In this document: one piece after another, positions 22,095-30,891 of the stretch
How the letters are laid out: every line of letters starts with the position of its first letter
How positions within the stretch are numbered: the stretch's first letter is position 1
NCBI GenBank assembly: GCA_021372475.1
Contig: JAJFUJ010000062.1
Location: 1-45,238 of the forward strand
Length of the DNA: 45,238 nucleotides
Direction: 5' to 3'
Source of the DNA: Chloroflexota bacterium
GTDB lineage: Bacteria; Chloroflexota; Anaerolineae; UBA1429
The notes under the pieces: model-generated
What the model saw: only the letters and a program-made list of their open reading frames with translations
Databases searched by the model: none
Told to the model about the DNA's origin: nothing
Position numbers and translations under genes: made by a program

Positions 22095-24635
22095 TCAAGA
22101 TTTCAGATTGGCTCCCACCACTCGCTCATATCTATCAACTCCCCGCTCATCGCCAAGCGGGATCAACCAGAACGGTACCCAGGCGATGCCCAGGGCTTCG
22201 AGGCGGATGTCATTCTTGGCAGCGCGCAGTGCGCCTGTAGTAATATCTGCCGCAGCCCGGTCCCATTTTTGCTGCGCTTCCTGCATCGCGGAATCAGCTT
22301 CCCTCTGCACCTTGGCCTGCTCTTCCTGGAGGTCCTCGAGTTGGCGTTGATTCGCTTCTAGGGCGTTTTTCGCCTTATTGGTCATGCGCCGACTTGTGCT
22401 GGCGCTGGAAAGGACGCGCGTGCGCTTGCTGCCCAACAGCAGGCTAACGATTGATTCGCCGCCGCGCAGCAGCTCTTCGGTTTTGCGCCCCTGGTATTCG
22501 TCTTTAGTTTTCTCGATATCATCCTTTTCGCGGTCGATACGCTCCTGCAGCTTGCCAAGCTGATTACTGAGAGTTGCCGAGAGTTTCTCGATCTCCGCTT
22601 CGGCACCTTTGCGTGCGGTTTGCGCGCAGCGCTGCCGGAACTGCTGCTCGCTTTCGCTGGGTGATGCTTTGAGCCCGAGTGTTTTATTGAGCAAAATAGG
22701 ATAATCCCGTTCGCGGTTAATAAACGAGATAAAGGCTGTCTTTAGCTGCGTATATGGCGGTGAGTCCGTCATCCCCACAGGAAGCGCACCGTATATTGCC
22801 TCACCTAGCGGAGCAGCTTTGAGCGACTCTGGCATTATATTTTCGACCAAACTGTTTTTCCAGTCAAGCACCGTTCGCGTATCGGGTAAAAGCATAAGGC
22901 AGCTTGTACGCTGTTCCTCGACCTGCGAACGTGTCGCATCAGCATAAACCGCCGAAGCAATTGCCACTAGATATGGCTCATAGGCTAGCCAGGCACCGAG
23001 AATACGCGCTCCGCCGGCAGGCTTGACGCTCTGCATGGCCGAGGCGGCCGTCGTCTCTAACGCTAGATAATACTGTGAGACGCGCGAGTTCACCTGCGGT
23101 TGGACGGCCGCATAACCCGGCGGGGGTTGTGGCGCCTGGTTCGCAGCAGGCGGCTGCTCTACCGCGACTGTGCTGGTCGCGACGGGCGTCGATAGTGCAG
23201 GTTGTGCGGGTCTGCTCTCTTTCAAAGGCGCCATAAGTGTCTGAATCTGATCGCGCGTAAGTGGCCCACGCAAATAAGACATTGCCCAGCGAGTCGTCAT
23301 CAAGAGAGGTTTTGGGTTATTCACATTATGTAAAACAAAAGTACGGCTGGGGAGCGCAGAGATCGTGTCATCCATATACTTGCGGTCGAGGAGAGTGCCG
23401 GCTTGGCTGGTTACCCCTTCCATACCGTCCAGCAAGCGCTGCTTGTCGTAGGATGTCTGCAACTTACCGATGAGCCAGGTGCCCGCGTTCGTGAGCCCTT
23501 TATAATCGAGGTCGATTGGGTTCTGGGTAGCCAGGACGATGCCGAGGCCAAATGCACGCGCCGTTTTCATCAGGGTGAGCAGCGGTTTTTTGCTGGGAGG
23601 CGTCTTGTCGGGCGGGAAGAAACCGAATATTTCGTCGAAATACAGAATTGCACGCAAGGAAGTTGTCCCCGATTGCCGCCGCATCCAGGCGTTCACCTGC
23701 TCCAACAGCAGCGACACAAAGAACATGCGTTCCTGGTCGGATAGGTGGGCGATATAGAAGATGGAAACCCGCGGTTTCCCTTGCGGGCTGCGCATTATCT
23801 GCTCGATATCCAGGGTAGTGCCTTGCATCCAGGTCTGAAAACTGGGCGCTGCCACCACCGCATTTAGCTGCATCGCCAGTTCAAAACGGTCTTTTTCAGG
23901 GAAAAACGTGTTTACATCAAATACGCCCAGTTTTTGCATCGGCGGCTTTTGGATATAGCCAATCAGATGAGCCAGGTCGAGGCTCTGCCCCGCACGCCAT
24001 CCATATTCGAGGATATTGGAGAGCAGGATATGCTCGCGGCTGCGGATTGGGTCAGCCTCGATGCCCAGTAATCCTAATAGCGCAGAGACTGTCGAGGCGA
24101 TTAACTCGCGTAAAGATTCCTCTTCCTCATCCCATGACAGTTTGGGCGCATCAAAGCTGTGCAATACATTGACCGGCAGCCCGGACTTACTGCCGGGGGT
24201 ATAAATCACAAATTCGGCCGCATCGCGCAAGCGCCGAATACGCGCACCATCCTCGTCCCAATCCGCCAGCCCCTTGGCCCATGTCGCGGCGGCCTTGGCT
24301 GCGAAATCAGCCTCGGAGAGTCCGGCGCGTTGCGCGTCATCAGGATTGATCCATGGTTGAAAGTCGCCTGGGAGCAGATCAGGAAAAGTGAGCAGCAGAT
24401 TGCCCATATCTCCCTTGGGATCGATGATGATCGACGGCAGTCCGTTAAGCGCCGCCTCCTCAAGCAGGTCGATGCACAGGCCAGTTTTGCCGCTGCCGGT
24501 CATCCCCACGCACACCGCGTGGGTAGTCAAATGGGCTGCCTTGTACAAAATCGGCTTATCGGCCTGCACCTGGCTTGCTACAGGGTCGTACTCGCGTCCT
24601 AGATAGAAATTGCCTGGGCTCACTTCGATTGCCAT
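22095..24635 (-). CDS. HerA-like ATPase of the DUF853/VirB4-HerA group with long coiled coil
   Basis: About 846 residues. An N-terminal barrel region is followed by Walker A GMTGSGKT (44-51), then IIDPKGDMGNLL as in HerA/FtsK ATPases, a Walker B-like LYFDEIFGFFP, and the sensor segment GIVLATQNPIDLDYK. A Pro/Gln-rich linker follows (~490-520). Residues ~690-800 form a predicted coiled coil rich in Glu, Lys and Gln. HerA-type enzymes pump DNA or proteins, but no NurA or partner is nearby. The start ATG at 24633-24635 has AGGAAGGAAAG; a frame extending seven codons more is possible. Confidence 0.82.
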   Translation of the reverse strand: MAIEVSPGNFYLGREYDPVASQVQADKPILYKAAHLTTHAVCVGMTGSGKTGLCIDLLEEAALNGLPSIIIDPKGDMGNLLLTFPDLLPGDFQPWINPDDAQRAGLSEADFAAKAAATWAKGLADWDEDGARIRRLRDAAEFVIYTPGSKSGLPVNVLHSFDAPKLSWDEEEESLRELIASTVSALLGLLGIEADPIRSREHILLSNILEYGWRAGQSLDLAHLIGYIQKPPMQKLGVFDVNTFFPEKDRFELAMQLNAVVAAPSFQTWMQGTTLDIEQIMRSPQGKPRVSIFYIAHLSDQERMFFVSLLLEQVNAWMRRQSGTTSLRAILYFDEIFGFFPPDKTPPSKKPLLTLMKTARAFGLGIVLATQNPIDLDYKGLTNAGTWLIGKLQTSYDKQRLLDGMEGVTSQAGTLLDRKYMDDTISALPSRTFVLHNVNNPKPLLMTTRWAMSYLRGPLTRDQIQTLMAPLKESRPAQPALSTPVATSTVAVEQPPAANQAPQPPPGYAAVQPQVNSRVSQYYLALETTAASAMQSVKPAGGARILGAWLAYEPYLVAIASAVYADATRSQVEEQRTSCLMLLPDTRTVLDWKNSLVENIMPESLKAAPLGEAIYGALPVGMTDSPPYTQLKTAFISFINRERDYPILLNKTLGLKASPSESEQQFRQRCAQTARKGAEAEIEKLSATLSNQLGKLQERIDREKDDIEKTKDEYQGRKTEELLRGGESIVSLLLGSKRTRVLSSASTSRRMTNKAKNALEANQRQLEDLQEEQAKVQREADSAMQEAQQKWDRAAADITTGALRAAKNDIRLEALGIAWVPFWLIPLGDERGVDRYERVVGANLKS

Positions 24636-24656
24636 GACTTTCCTTCCTATCGACAA

Positions 24657-24902
24657 CGCCTTATCATGATATACGACACACCTACTATTATAGAAAAGAG
24701 ATATAATACCGCAACGTAGCTAATCAATGGAGAAAGCAGCAGCGGTTTAGTCGCATACGGTGAGCGTTCCATGGTCACCTCTGCTGCAGCGCTTGACATC
24801 CATAAACCGTCATGTCCGTCCAGCGCCAGAGTTCATTTTCCCCACAGGTTATCGGTGGCGTTCCTTAACATTATAAGCCTTGATAATCTAGAGTGCTGGA
24901 AA
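24657..24902. other. Divergent intergenic region with opposed -10 elements and a nested hairpin
   Basis: Part of a ~320-base gap without genes. A minus-strand TATAAT (24687-24692) may serve the HerA-like gene, although its -35 (TTGCGG, 24709-24714) is poor. A plus-strand TATAAT lies at 24702-24707. Downstream, GCAGCAG (24736-24742) pairs with CTGCTGC (24781-24787), and inside it GGTGA (24759-24763) pairs with TCACC (24775-24779), so a structured RNA is possible. No reading frame looks real here. Confidence 0.4.
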
Positions 24903-24931
24903 TTGACAACGCTAATCTGATATGCTAAAAT
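24903..24931 (+). promoter_or_regulatory. Sigma-70 promoter of the thioredoxin gene
   Basis: TTGACA (24903-24908) and TAAAAT (24926-24931) are spaced by 17 bases. The -35 is perfect and the -10 matches 5 of 6. Transcription should start near 24938, inside the palindrome described next. Confidence 0.8.
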
Positions 24932-24935
24932 GTGC

Positions 24936-24956
24936 ATATACCTCTAGGGGGTATAT
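24936..24956 (+). promoter_or_regulatory. Palindromic operator resembling CsoR/CstR-family sites
   Basis: ATATACC (24936-24942) and GGTATAT (24950-24956) are perfect inverted arms around a 7-base centre that continues with C/G pairing. The core ATACCTCTAGGGGGTAT is close to the ATACCC...GGGTAT G/C-tract palindromes bound by CsoR (copper) and CstR (persulfide) repressors. It overlaps the predicted transcription start, which is where a repressor would block. No such repressor gene is in the window. Confidence 0.5.
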
Positions 24957-24978
24957 AATTTAGATGTTCAGGAGAGAG

Positions 24979-25320
24979 ATGAGCGACTTAACATACACAA
25001 GTGATGCCACCTTCGAAACCGATGTGCTCAAATCCACATTGCCTGTTATCGTTGATTTTTGGGCCCCCTGGTGCGGGCCGTGCAAGATGCTGGCTCCCAT
25101 CTTTGAAGAGCTTGCTAAAGAATACGTTGGTAAAGTGAAATTTGTCAAGTTGAATACAGACGATAATATGACTACCCCTACTAACCTGGGTATCCGCGGC
25201 ATCCCGACCTTGATCGTGTATGCGAATGGCGTCGAGGTAACCCGTATGGTAGGTTTCGCCCCCAAGCAAGCGCTCAGAGCAAAACTGGATGCCGCAGTAA
25301 GTCAATCAGAGCCTAAATAG
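24979..25320 (+). CDS. trx: Thioredoxin
   Basis: This 113-residue protein has the thioredoxin active site WCGPC near residue 32 (FWAPWCGPCKMLAP), D near residue 26 and the cis-Pro block GIRGIPTLIVYANG. It reduces protein disulfides in the cytoplasm. I chose the ATG at 24979-24981 because AGGAG lies five to nine bases before it. An ATG at 24964 would add five residues. The gene stands alone behind its own promoter and palindromic operator, so it is probably stress-controlled. No thioredoxin reductase gene is adjacent. Confidence 0.95.
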   Translation: MSDLTYTSDATFETDVLKSTLPVIVDFWAPWCGPCKMLAPIFEELAKEYVGKVKFVKLNTDDNMTTPTNLGIRGIPTLIVYANGVEVTRMVGFAPKQALRAKLDAAVSQSEPK

Positions 25321-25460
25321 ATGATACTGCCGACGTAACTGGGCGCAACGCCGGTATGGGCGCTGTGGTAATAGGAGGCAGCTAAGTCTTTTGGGTTAAG
25401 CCCTTGTGGTCTTGGTGTTCGATGATATTTTCTAGAGTCTAGCGTTAGTGAGGTGAAAGT

Positions 25461-25661
25461 ATGCCCTTATATGAATACACCTGTCAGGAATGCGGCGAGC
25501 AGTTTGAGAAACTGGTGCGCTTTTCTTCTACCGACCAGCCGATAGTTTGCCCCAATTGCCGCAGCACCAAATGTACTAAAAGCATCTCCCTTTTTGGCAC
25601 TTCGCACACATCGGGCGGCGCTAGCGCCGGGAACACTGCCGCCTGCGCACCTTCTGGTTGA
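25461..25661 (+). CDS. FmdB-family zinc ribbon protein
   Basis: This 66-residue protein has the FmdB N-terminal zinc ribbon: MPLYEYTCQECGEQFE followed by CPNCRS, with four Cys in CxxC pairs. FmdB-like proteins are proposed to be regulators of formamidase and related genes, but most copies are uncharacterised. The low-complexity Gly/Ala/Ser tail ends CAPSG. GAGGTGAAAG precedes the ATG. The 140-base gap before it contains no supported gene. Confidence 0.9.
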   Translation: MPLYEYTCQECGEQFEKLVRFSSTDQPIVCPNCRSTKCTKSISLFGTSHTSGGASAGNTAACAPSG

Positions 25662-25707
25662 GGACTTCGTCGAGGCTAGTTAGCCCCAGTTGATTAAGGA
25701 AGTAGTA

Positions 25708-25809
25708 ATGTTTGGAATAGATTGGCGTTTATTATTACTAGTCGGCGGGCTGCTACTTGGGCTAGTGCTCAATATCTGGTTATTGCCCAAGCTGGGCATC
25801 AAGACTTGA
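25708..25809 (+). CDS. 33-residue single-pass membrane peptide
   Basis: ATG at 25708 with AAGGA (25697-25701) seven bases upstream encodes a 33-residue peptide. It has a short polar start (MFGIDWR), a hydrophobic stretch rich in Leu and Gly (LLLLVGGLLLGLVLNIWLL) and a basic tail (PKLGIKT). The layout is that of a small inner-membrane protein. I know of no named family. It lies 46 bases after the FmdB gene and may be cotranscribed. It is too short to prove as a real gene from one sequence. Confidence 0.5.
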   Translation: MFGIDWRLLLLVGGLLLGLVLNIWLLPKLGIKT

Positions 25810-25824
25810 GCATCTAGCGCCTGC

Positions 25825-25870
25825 CAGGTGGGGGACCCACCTGAACACGACGAGTCGCAAGACTCCTTTT
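25825..25870 (+). terminator. Tandem hairpins, the second a weak terminator
   Basis: CAGGTGGG (25825-25832) pairs with CCCACCTG (25836-25843) around GGA. Then GAGTC-GCAA-GACTC (25852-25865) forms a stem with a GNRA-type loop and is followed by CTTTTAG. This would end the thioredoxin/FmdB/small-peptide transcript before nfo. Confidence 0.5.
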
Positions 25871-25956
25871 AGTATGGCAGTGTGTCAGCAAGTGGTGTTA
25901 AAAATGCTCACCGTGAGAAGGTTTTACGTGTACAATATCGAGGAGGTGTCGGCATT

Positions 25957-26820
25957 ATGTTAAAACCACGGCTCGGCGCGCATATGTCGATCGACGGCTC
26001 GCCTGCCCAGGCTCTGGTGCGCGGCCAGCAGGTAGGCTGCGAAACGATCCAGATATTTACCCGCAATGCCAACCGCTGGAGTTCGCGCGACCTCACCGAT
26101 AAAGAGATTGCCGATTTCCATCAAGCCTGTCTATCGATTGCTATCTCACCAGTAGTAGCGCACAGTTCCTATCTGATCAACCTCGGTTCTCCTGATGACG
26201 TCCTTTGGGAGAAGTCCATCGACGCTGCGGTAACCGAGGTGCAACGCTGCCAGGTGCTGCAGCTCAGCACGTATATTCTGCATCCCGGCGCGCATATGGG
26301 CACCGGCGAAGAAGCTGGGCTAAGGCGTATTACCGTCGGTCTGGACCGTGTTTTGGAAGCCACGGCAGATACCCAGGTTATCATCACCCTGGAAACAACC
26401 GCCGGCCAAGGCAGCAGCCTGGGCTGCACGTTCGAGCATCTGGGCTATATGATAGCCAATAGCATCATGCCCGAGAGGTTGGGAGTATGCTTTGATACTG
26501 CCCATGCGCTGGCTGCAGGTTACGAATACCGTCAGCCGGATACCTACCGCACGATGTGGGAGCATTTCAACCAGGTTATCGGCATAGACAAGCTGCGTGC
26601 CATCCACATGAACGACTCCAAGAAAGACCTGGGCAGCCGTGTTGATCGCCACGAGCAGATCGGCCAGGGATTCGTAACCCTGGAAGCTTTTCGCATGCTC
26701 CTGAACGACCCCCGACTCGTGCGTATCCCGATGATTTTGGAAACCCCCAAAGGGCCAGAGATGCTCGAGGATATCCAGAACTTGGCAGTGCTGCGCAGCT
26801 TGATCGCACCAAGCAACTGA
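25957..26820 (+). CDS. nfo: Endonuclease IV (AP endonuclease)
   Basis: This 287-residue TIM-barrel enzyme cuts DNA at abasic sites and processes oxidised bases. Visible zinc-binding positions include H9 (LGAHMSI) and the AHSSY and HPGAH motifs; ETTAGQG and GVCFDTAHALAAGY follow, then HMNDSKKDLGSRVDRHEQIGQG. These match the family's three-zinc site. The start ATG (25957) follows GAGGAGGTG. A frame extending 25 codons earlier lacks family support. The nearby thioredoxin and redox island fit a DNA-repair role under oxidation. Confidence 0.97.
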   Translation: MLKPRLGAHMSIDGSPAQALVRGQQVGCETIQIFTRNANRWSSRDLTDKEIADFHQACLSIAISPVVAHSSYLINLGSPDDVLWEKSIDAAVTEVQRCQVLQLSTYILHPGAHMGTGEEAGLRRITVGLDRVLEATADTQVIITLETTAGQGSSLGCTFEHLGYMIANSIMPERLGVCFDTAHALAAGYEYRQPDTYRTMWEHFNQVIGIDKLRAIHMNDSKKDLGSRVDRHEQIGQGFVTLEAFRMLLNDPRLVRIPMILETPKGPEMLEDIQNLAVLRSLIAPSN

Positions 26821-26857
26821 ACTCGTGCTGCGGATATAGCCAAAATAGGAGTGAACG

Positions 26858-27190
26858 ATGCAAGTATTTCCAGCCACCAGTATAGAAGCAAAACCGGCTC
26901 CCGATGCAGCAGGCGTTGCGCTGCGCTGGGTAATTGCTCAGAATGTGGGTGCCCCGAATTTTTATATGCGCGTGATTGAGGTGCAGGCGGGAGCAGCTAC
27001 CGAGAAACATTCCCATGCCTGGGAGCACGAGGTCTATGTTTTGGAGGGCTCAGGCTCGGTAAACGGTGTTCAGGGCAAGTTCGCGCTGGAGGCAGGCGAC
27101 TGTGTTTATGTAGCTCCCAATGAGCTGCATCAGTTCGCCAACACAGGTCAGGTTTTACTGCGTTTTATCTGCGTTATCCCCAGGTTGTAG
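26858..27190 (+). CDS. Small cupin-fold protein
   Basis: This 110-residue protein has the two cupin motifs: HSHAWEHEVYVLEGSG near residue 49 (metal-binding His/His/Glu) and GDCVYVAPNELHQFAN near residue 77 (with the later His). The single domain has no other motif, so the ligand and reaction are unknown; a metal-bound enzyme or sensor are both possible. AGGAGTG precedes the ATG. It lies 17 bases before the radical SAM gene's ribosome site, so the two are probably one operon. Confidence 0.85.
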   Translation: MQVFPATSIEAKPAPDAAGVALRWVIAQNVGAPNFYMRVIEVQAGAATEKHSHAWEHEVYVLEGSGSVNGVQGKFALEAGDCVYVAPNELHQFANTGQVLLRFICVIPRL

Positions 27191-27213
27191 TCAATACAAG
27201 GCGAGGTATGCCT

Positions 27214-28236
27214 ATGAACGAGGCACGTCTTTACATCAAGCTGGATGAGCAGCGGGTGCGCTGTGCGTTGTGCGCCCACCGCTGCCAGATCAAGCCGGGC
27301 GACCGAGGCATCTGCCAGGTGCGCGAGAACCGGGACGGCATTCTTTACAGCCTGGTATACGGGAAGGCAATCTCGGCCGCTGTTGACCCAATCGAGAAAA
27401 AACCACTCTTTCACTTCAAGCCGGGATCGAATGCGTTCTCTGTGGCGACCGCAGGCTGCAACTTTAAGTGCAGCTTCTGTCAAAACGCCGATATTTCGCA
27501 GATGCCCCGCGATAGAAACCGTATCGAGGGCAATGAGCTTTTCCCCGAGCTGGTAGTGCGCGGAGCGTTGGCCCAACACTGTGCCAGCATCGCCTATACC
27601 TATACGGAACCAACTGTATTCTATGAATATGCTTACGATATATCAGTTTTAGCCAGGGAAAAGGGTATCGCCAATGTGTGGGTCAGCAATGGGTATATGA
27701 CCCCCGAAGTACTGAATACCCTCACCGATTCCGCCCCCTTACTTGATGCCGCCAATATCGATCTCAAAGCATTCCAAAACAGCTTCTATCAGCAGCAGTG
27801 CGGCGCCAGGCTCCAACCCGTGTTGGATACCTTGCTACAGCTCAAGAAGCGGAATGTGTGGCTTGAAGTCACTACGCTGATTATTCCCAGGCTAAACGAT
27901 AGCGAAGAGGAACTGCAAGAGCTGGCGCACTTCATCGCACACGAGCTGGGTAAGGATACCCCCTGGCATGTGAGCCGCTTCCATCCCATGTATCGCCTGC
28001 AAGACCACGAACGTACCCCGATAGAGACTTTGCATCGCGCTTATCAGATCGGCAAGGCCGAGGGGTTGGATTTTGTATATGTGGGCAACCTGGCCGGCGA
28101 TGAGGGCGAACATACGCGCTGCCCGACTTGCCACAACATCATCATCCGACGAACCGGTTACACCATTCGGCAGTACCACCTGCAGGAAGGCCGCTGCGGA
28201 TTTTGCAATACTGTGATCCCTGGGGTTGGCCTCTAG
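27214..28236 (+). CDS. AmmeMemoRadiSam system radical SAM enzyme
   Basis: The protein has a zinc-ribbon-like N-terminus (C17, C20, C24, C34), the radical SAM core with C82-x3-C86-x2-C89 (GCNFKCSFCQN), TYTEPTVFYEYAYD near residue 130 and a C-terminal second Cys cluster (RCPTCHN, GRCGFCN). The family is the radical SAM member of the AMMECR1/MEMO three-part system, related to pyruvate-formate-lyase activases; substrate unknown. The AMMECR1 and MEMO partners are not in this window. I prefer the ATG at 27214 because GCGAGG is seven bases upstream; an ATG two codons earlier is the alternative. It ends 26 bases from the convergent argH. Confidence 0.92.
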   Translation: MNEARLYIKLDEQRVRCALCAHRCQIKPGDRGICQVRENRDGILYSLVYGKAISAAVDPIEKKPLFHFKPGSNAFSVATAGCNFKCSFCQNADISQMPRDRNRIEGNELFPELVVRGALAQHCASIAYTYTEPTVFYEYAYDISVLAREKGIANVWVSNGYMTPEVLNTLTDSAPLLDAANIDLKAFQNSFYQQQCGARLQPVLDTLLQLKKRNVWLEVTTLIIPRLNDSEEELQELAHFIAHELGKDTPWHVSRFHPMYRLQDHERTPIETLHRAYQIGKAEGLDFVYVGNLAGDEGEHTRCPTCHNIIIRRTGYTIRQYHLQEGRCGFCNTVIPGVGL

Positions 28237-28262
28237 GAGCGCTGGATAGACAAGCTGATTCT

Positions 28263-29633
28263 CTACGCCAGGGCTTGCCTGGCCCGAGACAATTGCTCTT
28301 GCACGGCTTGCAGCGCTGTCCCTCCTTGTGAAGAACGCGCCTCGACGGAAGCCTCATAGTTCAAGATGCCGTACAAGTCCTCGCCGAATGCCGGTGAAAT
28401 TGCCTGGTATGCCGCAAATGGCAGTCGGCTGAGAGGCACTCCCTGCTGTTCACTCTGCAAAACAGCCTGTCCAACGGCATGGTGCGCCTCGCGGAAGGGC
28501 AACCCGCGCCGCACAAGGTAATCTGCCAGGTCTGTGGCTAGCAAGTTTTCGCTCAAAGCCTCCAACATGCGCTTTTCGTTGAGCTGCAGGGTATCTATCA
28601 CACCCGCCAACACCGGCAGCATCTGCGACAGCGCATCCAGGGAATCAAACAGAGGCTCCTTATCCTCCTGAAGGTCCGTATCGTAGGTCAAGGGCAATCC
28701 CTTGACCACGACCAGCAGAGTAGTCAAGTTGCCGACGAGTCTGCCGGCCTTGCCGCGGATTAACTCAAGGCTATCAGGGTTGCGCTTCTGAGGCATGATG
28801 CTCGAACCGGTGGTGTATTTCTCTGCCACGCGAACAAAGGCGAATTCATTGGTTGACCACAACACCAGGTCCTCAGCCAACCGGCTAAGATGCCCGCCGA
28901 GGATGGCCGCCCAGGAGAGCACCTCGATGATGTAATCGCGGTCAGCTACCGATTCCATGCTGTTCTGGGTAATGCCATCAAAACCCAGCTCCCGCGCCAG
29001 CCATGCGCGCTCAACCCCATAGGCGTTCCCCGCCAGTGCCCCAGCGCCCAGGGGGCACATGCGAATGCGCTTGAGAGCATCGTGCAGCCGTTCGCAGTCG
29101 CGTTGCAGCATCCAGAAATATGCCAGTAGCCAGTGCGCAAAACGCACTGGCTGGGCGGGCTGCAAGTGGGTGTAGCCGGGCATCAATACTCGGAGGTGCC
29201 GTTCAGCCTTTGCCAACATGGCCTGCTGCAGGGAACGTAGCTCGCCCTCAAGTGCCGGCAACTGCTGCATCAGGTAAAGGCGCACATCGGTGGCAATCTG
29301 GTCATTGCGGCTGCGCCCGGTATGCAGCTTGCCGGCTGAGGGCCCGATGAGCTCGCGCAAGCGCCGCTCAACGGCAGTATGGATATCCTCATCCAATGGA
29401 TTCAGCTTGAATTTGGCAGAGCGGAACTCATCAGCAATTTTGGCCAAGCCCCCCAGAATCATCTGAAGCTCATCGGTTGTGAGCACGCCTGCACGACCTA
29501 ACGCTCGGGCATAGGCCATGCTTCCGCGGATATCAACCTCCGCCAGGCGAATATCAAAGCCGATAGAAGCATGAAAATCCCAGAAACGGCTGTCTGCCTC
29601 GCCTTCGAAGCGTCCTCCCCACAATTTACTCAT
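28263..29633 (-). CDS. argH: Argininosuccinate lyase
   Basis: This 456-residue enzyme splits argininosuccinate to arginine and fumarate, the last step of arginine synthesis. Family marks are KLWGGRF at the N-terminus, HTGRSRNDQIATD near residue 104, GYTHLQPAQPVRFAHW near 152 and the signature GSSIMPQKRNPD near 275 with the catalytic Ser. The ATG at 29631-29633 is one base after the argG stop; an earlier ATG overlaps argG and adds seven residues. It is the last gene of the arg operon. Confidence 0.98.
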   Translation of the reverse strand: MSKLWGGRFEGEADSRFWDFHASIGFDIRLAEVDIRGSMAYARALGRAGVLTTDELQMILGGLAKIADEFRSAKFKLNPLDEDIHTAVERRLRELIGPSAGKLHTGRSRNDQIATDVRLYLMQQLPALEGELRSLQQAMLAKAERHLRVLMPGYTHLQPAQPVRFAHWLLAYFWMLQRDCERLHDALKRIRMCPLGAGALAGNAYGVERAWLARELGFDGITQNSMESVADRDYIIEVLSWAAILGGHLSRLAEDLVLWSTNEFAFVRVAEKYTTGSSIMPQKRNPDSLELIRGKAGRLVGNLTTLLVVVKGLPLTYDTDLQEDKEPLFDSLDALSQMLPVLAGVIDTLQLNEKRMLEALSENLLATDLADYLVRRGLPFREAHHAVGQAVLQSEQQGVPLSRLPFAAYQAISPAFGEDLYGILNYEASVEARSSQGGTALQAVQEQLSRARQALA

Positions 29634-29634
29634 C

Positions 29635-30891
29635 TTAATCCCGCTTGAACTCACTAAAATCGGGCTCTTCGAGGCCGCTGGCGCCGGGTCCCTCAGCCTC
29701 GAGCAGGGCGCGCACTTTCATCGATAAACCGTAGAGGTTGATAAAGCCCTCGGCATCCTTTTGTTTGTAGACGTCATCTGCGCCAAAGGTGGCGAAATCT
29801 TCGCGATATAGGCTGTAAGGCGATTTGCGTCCCACAACAGCGCAGTGCCCTTTGAAGAGCTTGACGCGCACACGTCCGGTAACGTGCTGCTGGGTGGCGC
29901 CCACAAATGCATCCAGAGCCTCGCGCAACGGCGTAAACCAACGGCCGTTGTAGACCATTTCAGCATATTTCTGGGCGATCAGGTCCTTGTAGTGCATTGT
30001 CTCGCCATCCAGGGTCAGGCTTTCCAATCCCTGATGAGCAGCCAGTAGGATGGTGCCGCCCGGCGTCTCATACACCCCGCGCGACTTCATACCTACCAGG
30101 CGGTTTTCCACGAGATCAATCCGGCCTATGCCGTGCGCCCCTCCCAGCTTATTGAGTGCATTGACCAGTTCTACCGGCCCCATGCTGGCACCGTTAAGGC
30201 GAATTGGCACGCCATGACGGAAATCGACCTCGACATACTCGGGATTATCGGGCGCCTTTTCAGGCGAGACGGTCAGAACATACATATCCTCGTCCGGCTC
30301 CTGCCACGGATCTTCGAGGATGCCGCCTTCATGGCTGATATGCCAGATATTACGGTCGCGGCTATAGATGGAATGCTTACTTTGTTTGACAGGTATATTG
30401 TGGGCTGCGGCATACTCGAGTTCGTCCTCGCGCGAGCGGATGTTCCACTCACGCCAGGGAGCTATGATTCTGAGCTTGGGATTCAGCGCTTTGAACGTCA
30501 GTTCGAAGCGCACCTGGTCGTTGCCTTTGCCTGTGCAGCCGTGAGCTACCGCGTCGGCGCCTTCCTGCGCGGCAATCTCGACGATTCTTTTAGCGATCAA
30601 CGGGCGTGCGAACGATGTCCCCAACAGATACTGACGCTCATAAATGGCGCCGGCCGCCAGGGTAGGGAATACAAAATCGGTAAGGAATTCGCCGCGTAAA
30701 TCCTCCGTGTAGAGTTTACTGGCGCCGCTCGCCAACGCTTTGGCTTCCAGGCCGTCGAGCTCCTCTTCCTGGCCGAGGTCGGCGCATACACAGACAACTT
30801 CACAGCTATAGTTTTCCTTAAGCCAGGCCACGATAATCGAGGTATCCAGGCCTCCCGAATAAGCCAGGACACACTTTTTTACATCTGTCAT
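29635..30891 (-). CDS. argG: Argininosuccinate synthase
   Basis: This 418-residue enzyme joins citrulline and aspartate using ATP. It carries the N-type ATP-pyrophosphatase P-loop AYSGGLDTS near residue 9, [14 protein letters not shown] near 117 and the [16 protein letters not shown] block near 170. A GGAGAGGAG ribosome site precedes the ATG, and the start overlaps the GNAT gene by four bases (ATGA). Length is normal for the family. Confidence 0.98.
   Translation of the reverse strand: MTDVKKCVLAYSGGLDTSIIVAWLKENYSCEVVCVCADLGQEEELDGLEAKALASGASKLYTEDLRGEFLTDFVFPTLAAGAIYERQYLLGTSFARPLIAKRIVEIAAQEGADAVAHGCTGKGNDQVRFELTFKALNPKLRIIAPWREWNIRSREDELEYAAAHNIPVKQSKHSIYSRDRNIWHISHEGGILEDPWQEPDEDMYVLTVSPEKAPDNPEYVEVDFRHGVPIRLNGASMGPVELVNALNKLGGAHGIGRIDLVENRLVGMKSRGVYETPGGTILLAAHQGLESLTLDGETMHYKDLIAQKYAEMVYNGRWFTPLREALDAFVGATQQHVTGRVRVKLFKGHCAVVGRKSPYSLYREDFATFGADDVYKQKDAEGFINLYGLSMKVRALLEAEGPGASGLEEPDFSEFKRD

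Noticed and set aside
26320-26877. 185-codon minus-strand frame across nfo
   Set aside because: nfo has full family motifs on the plus strand. The antisense product has no recognisable domain and no supporting start.
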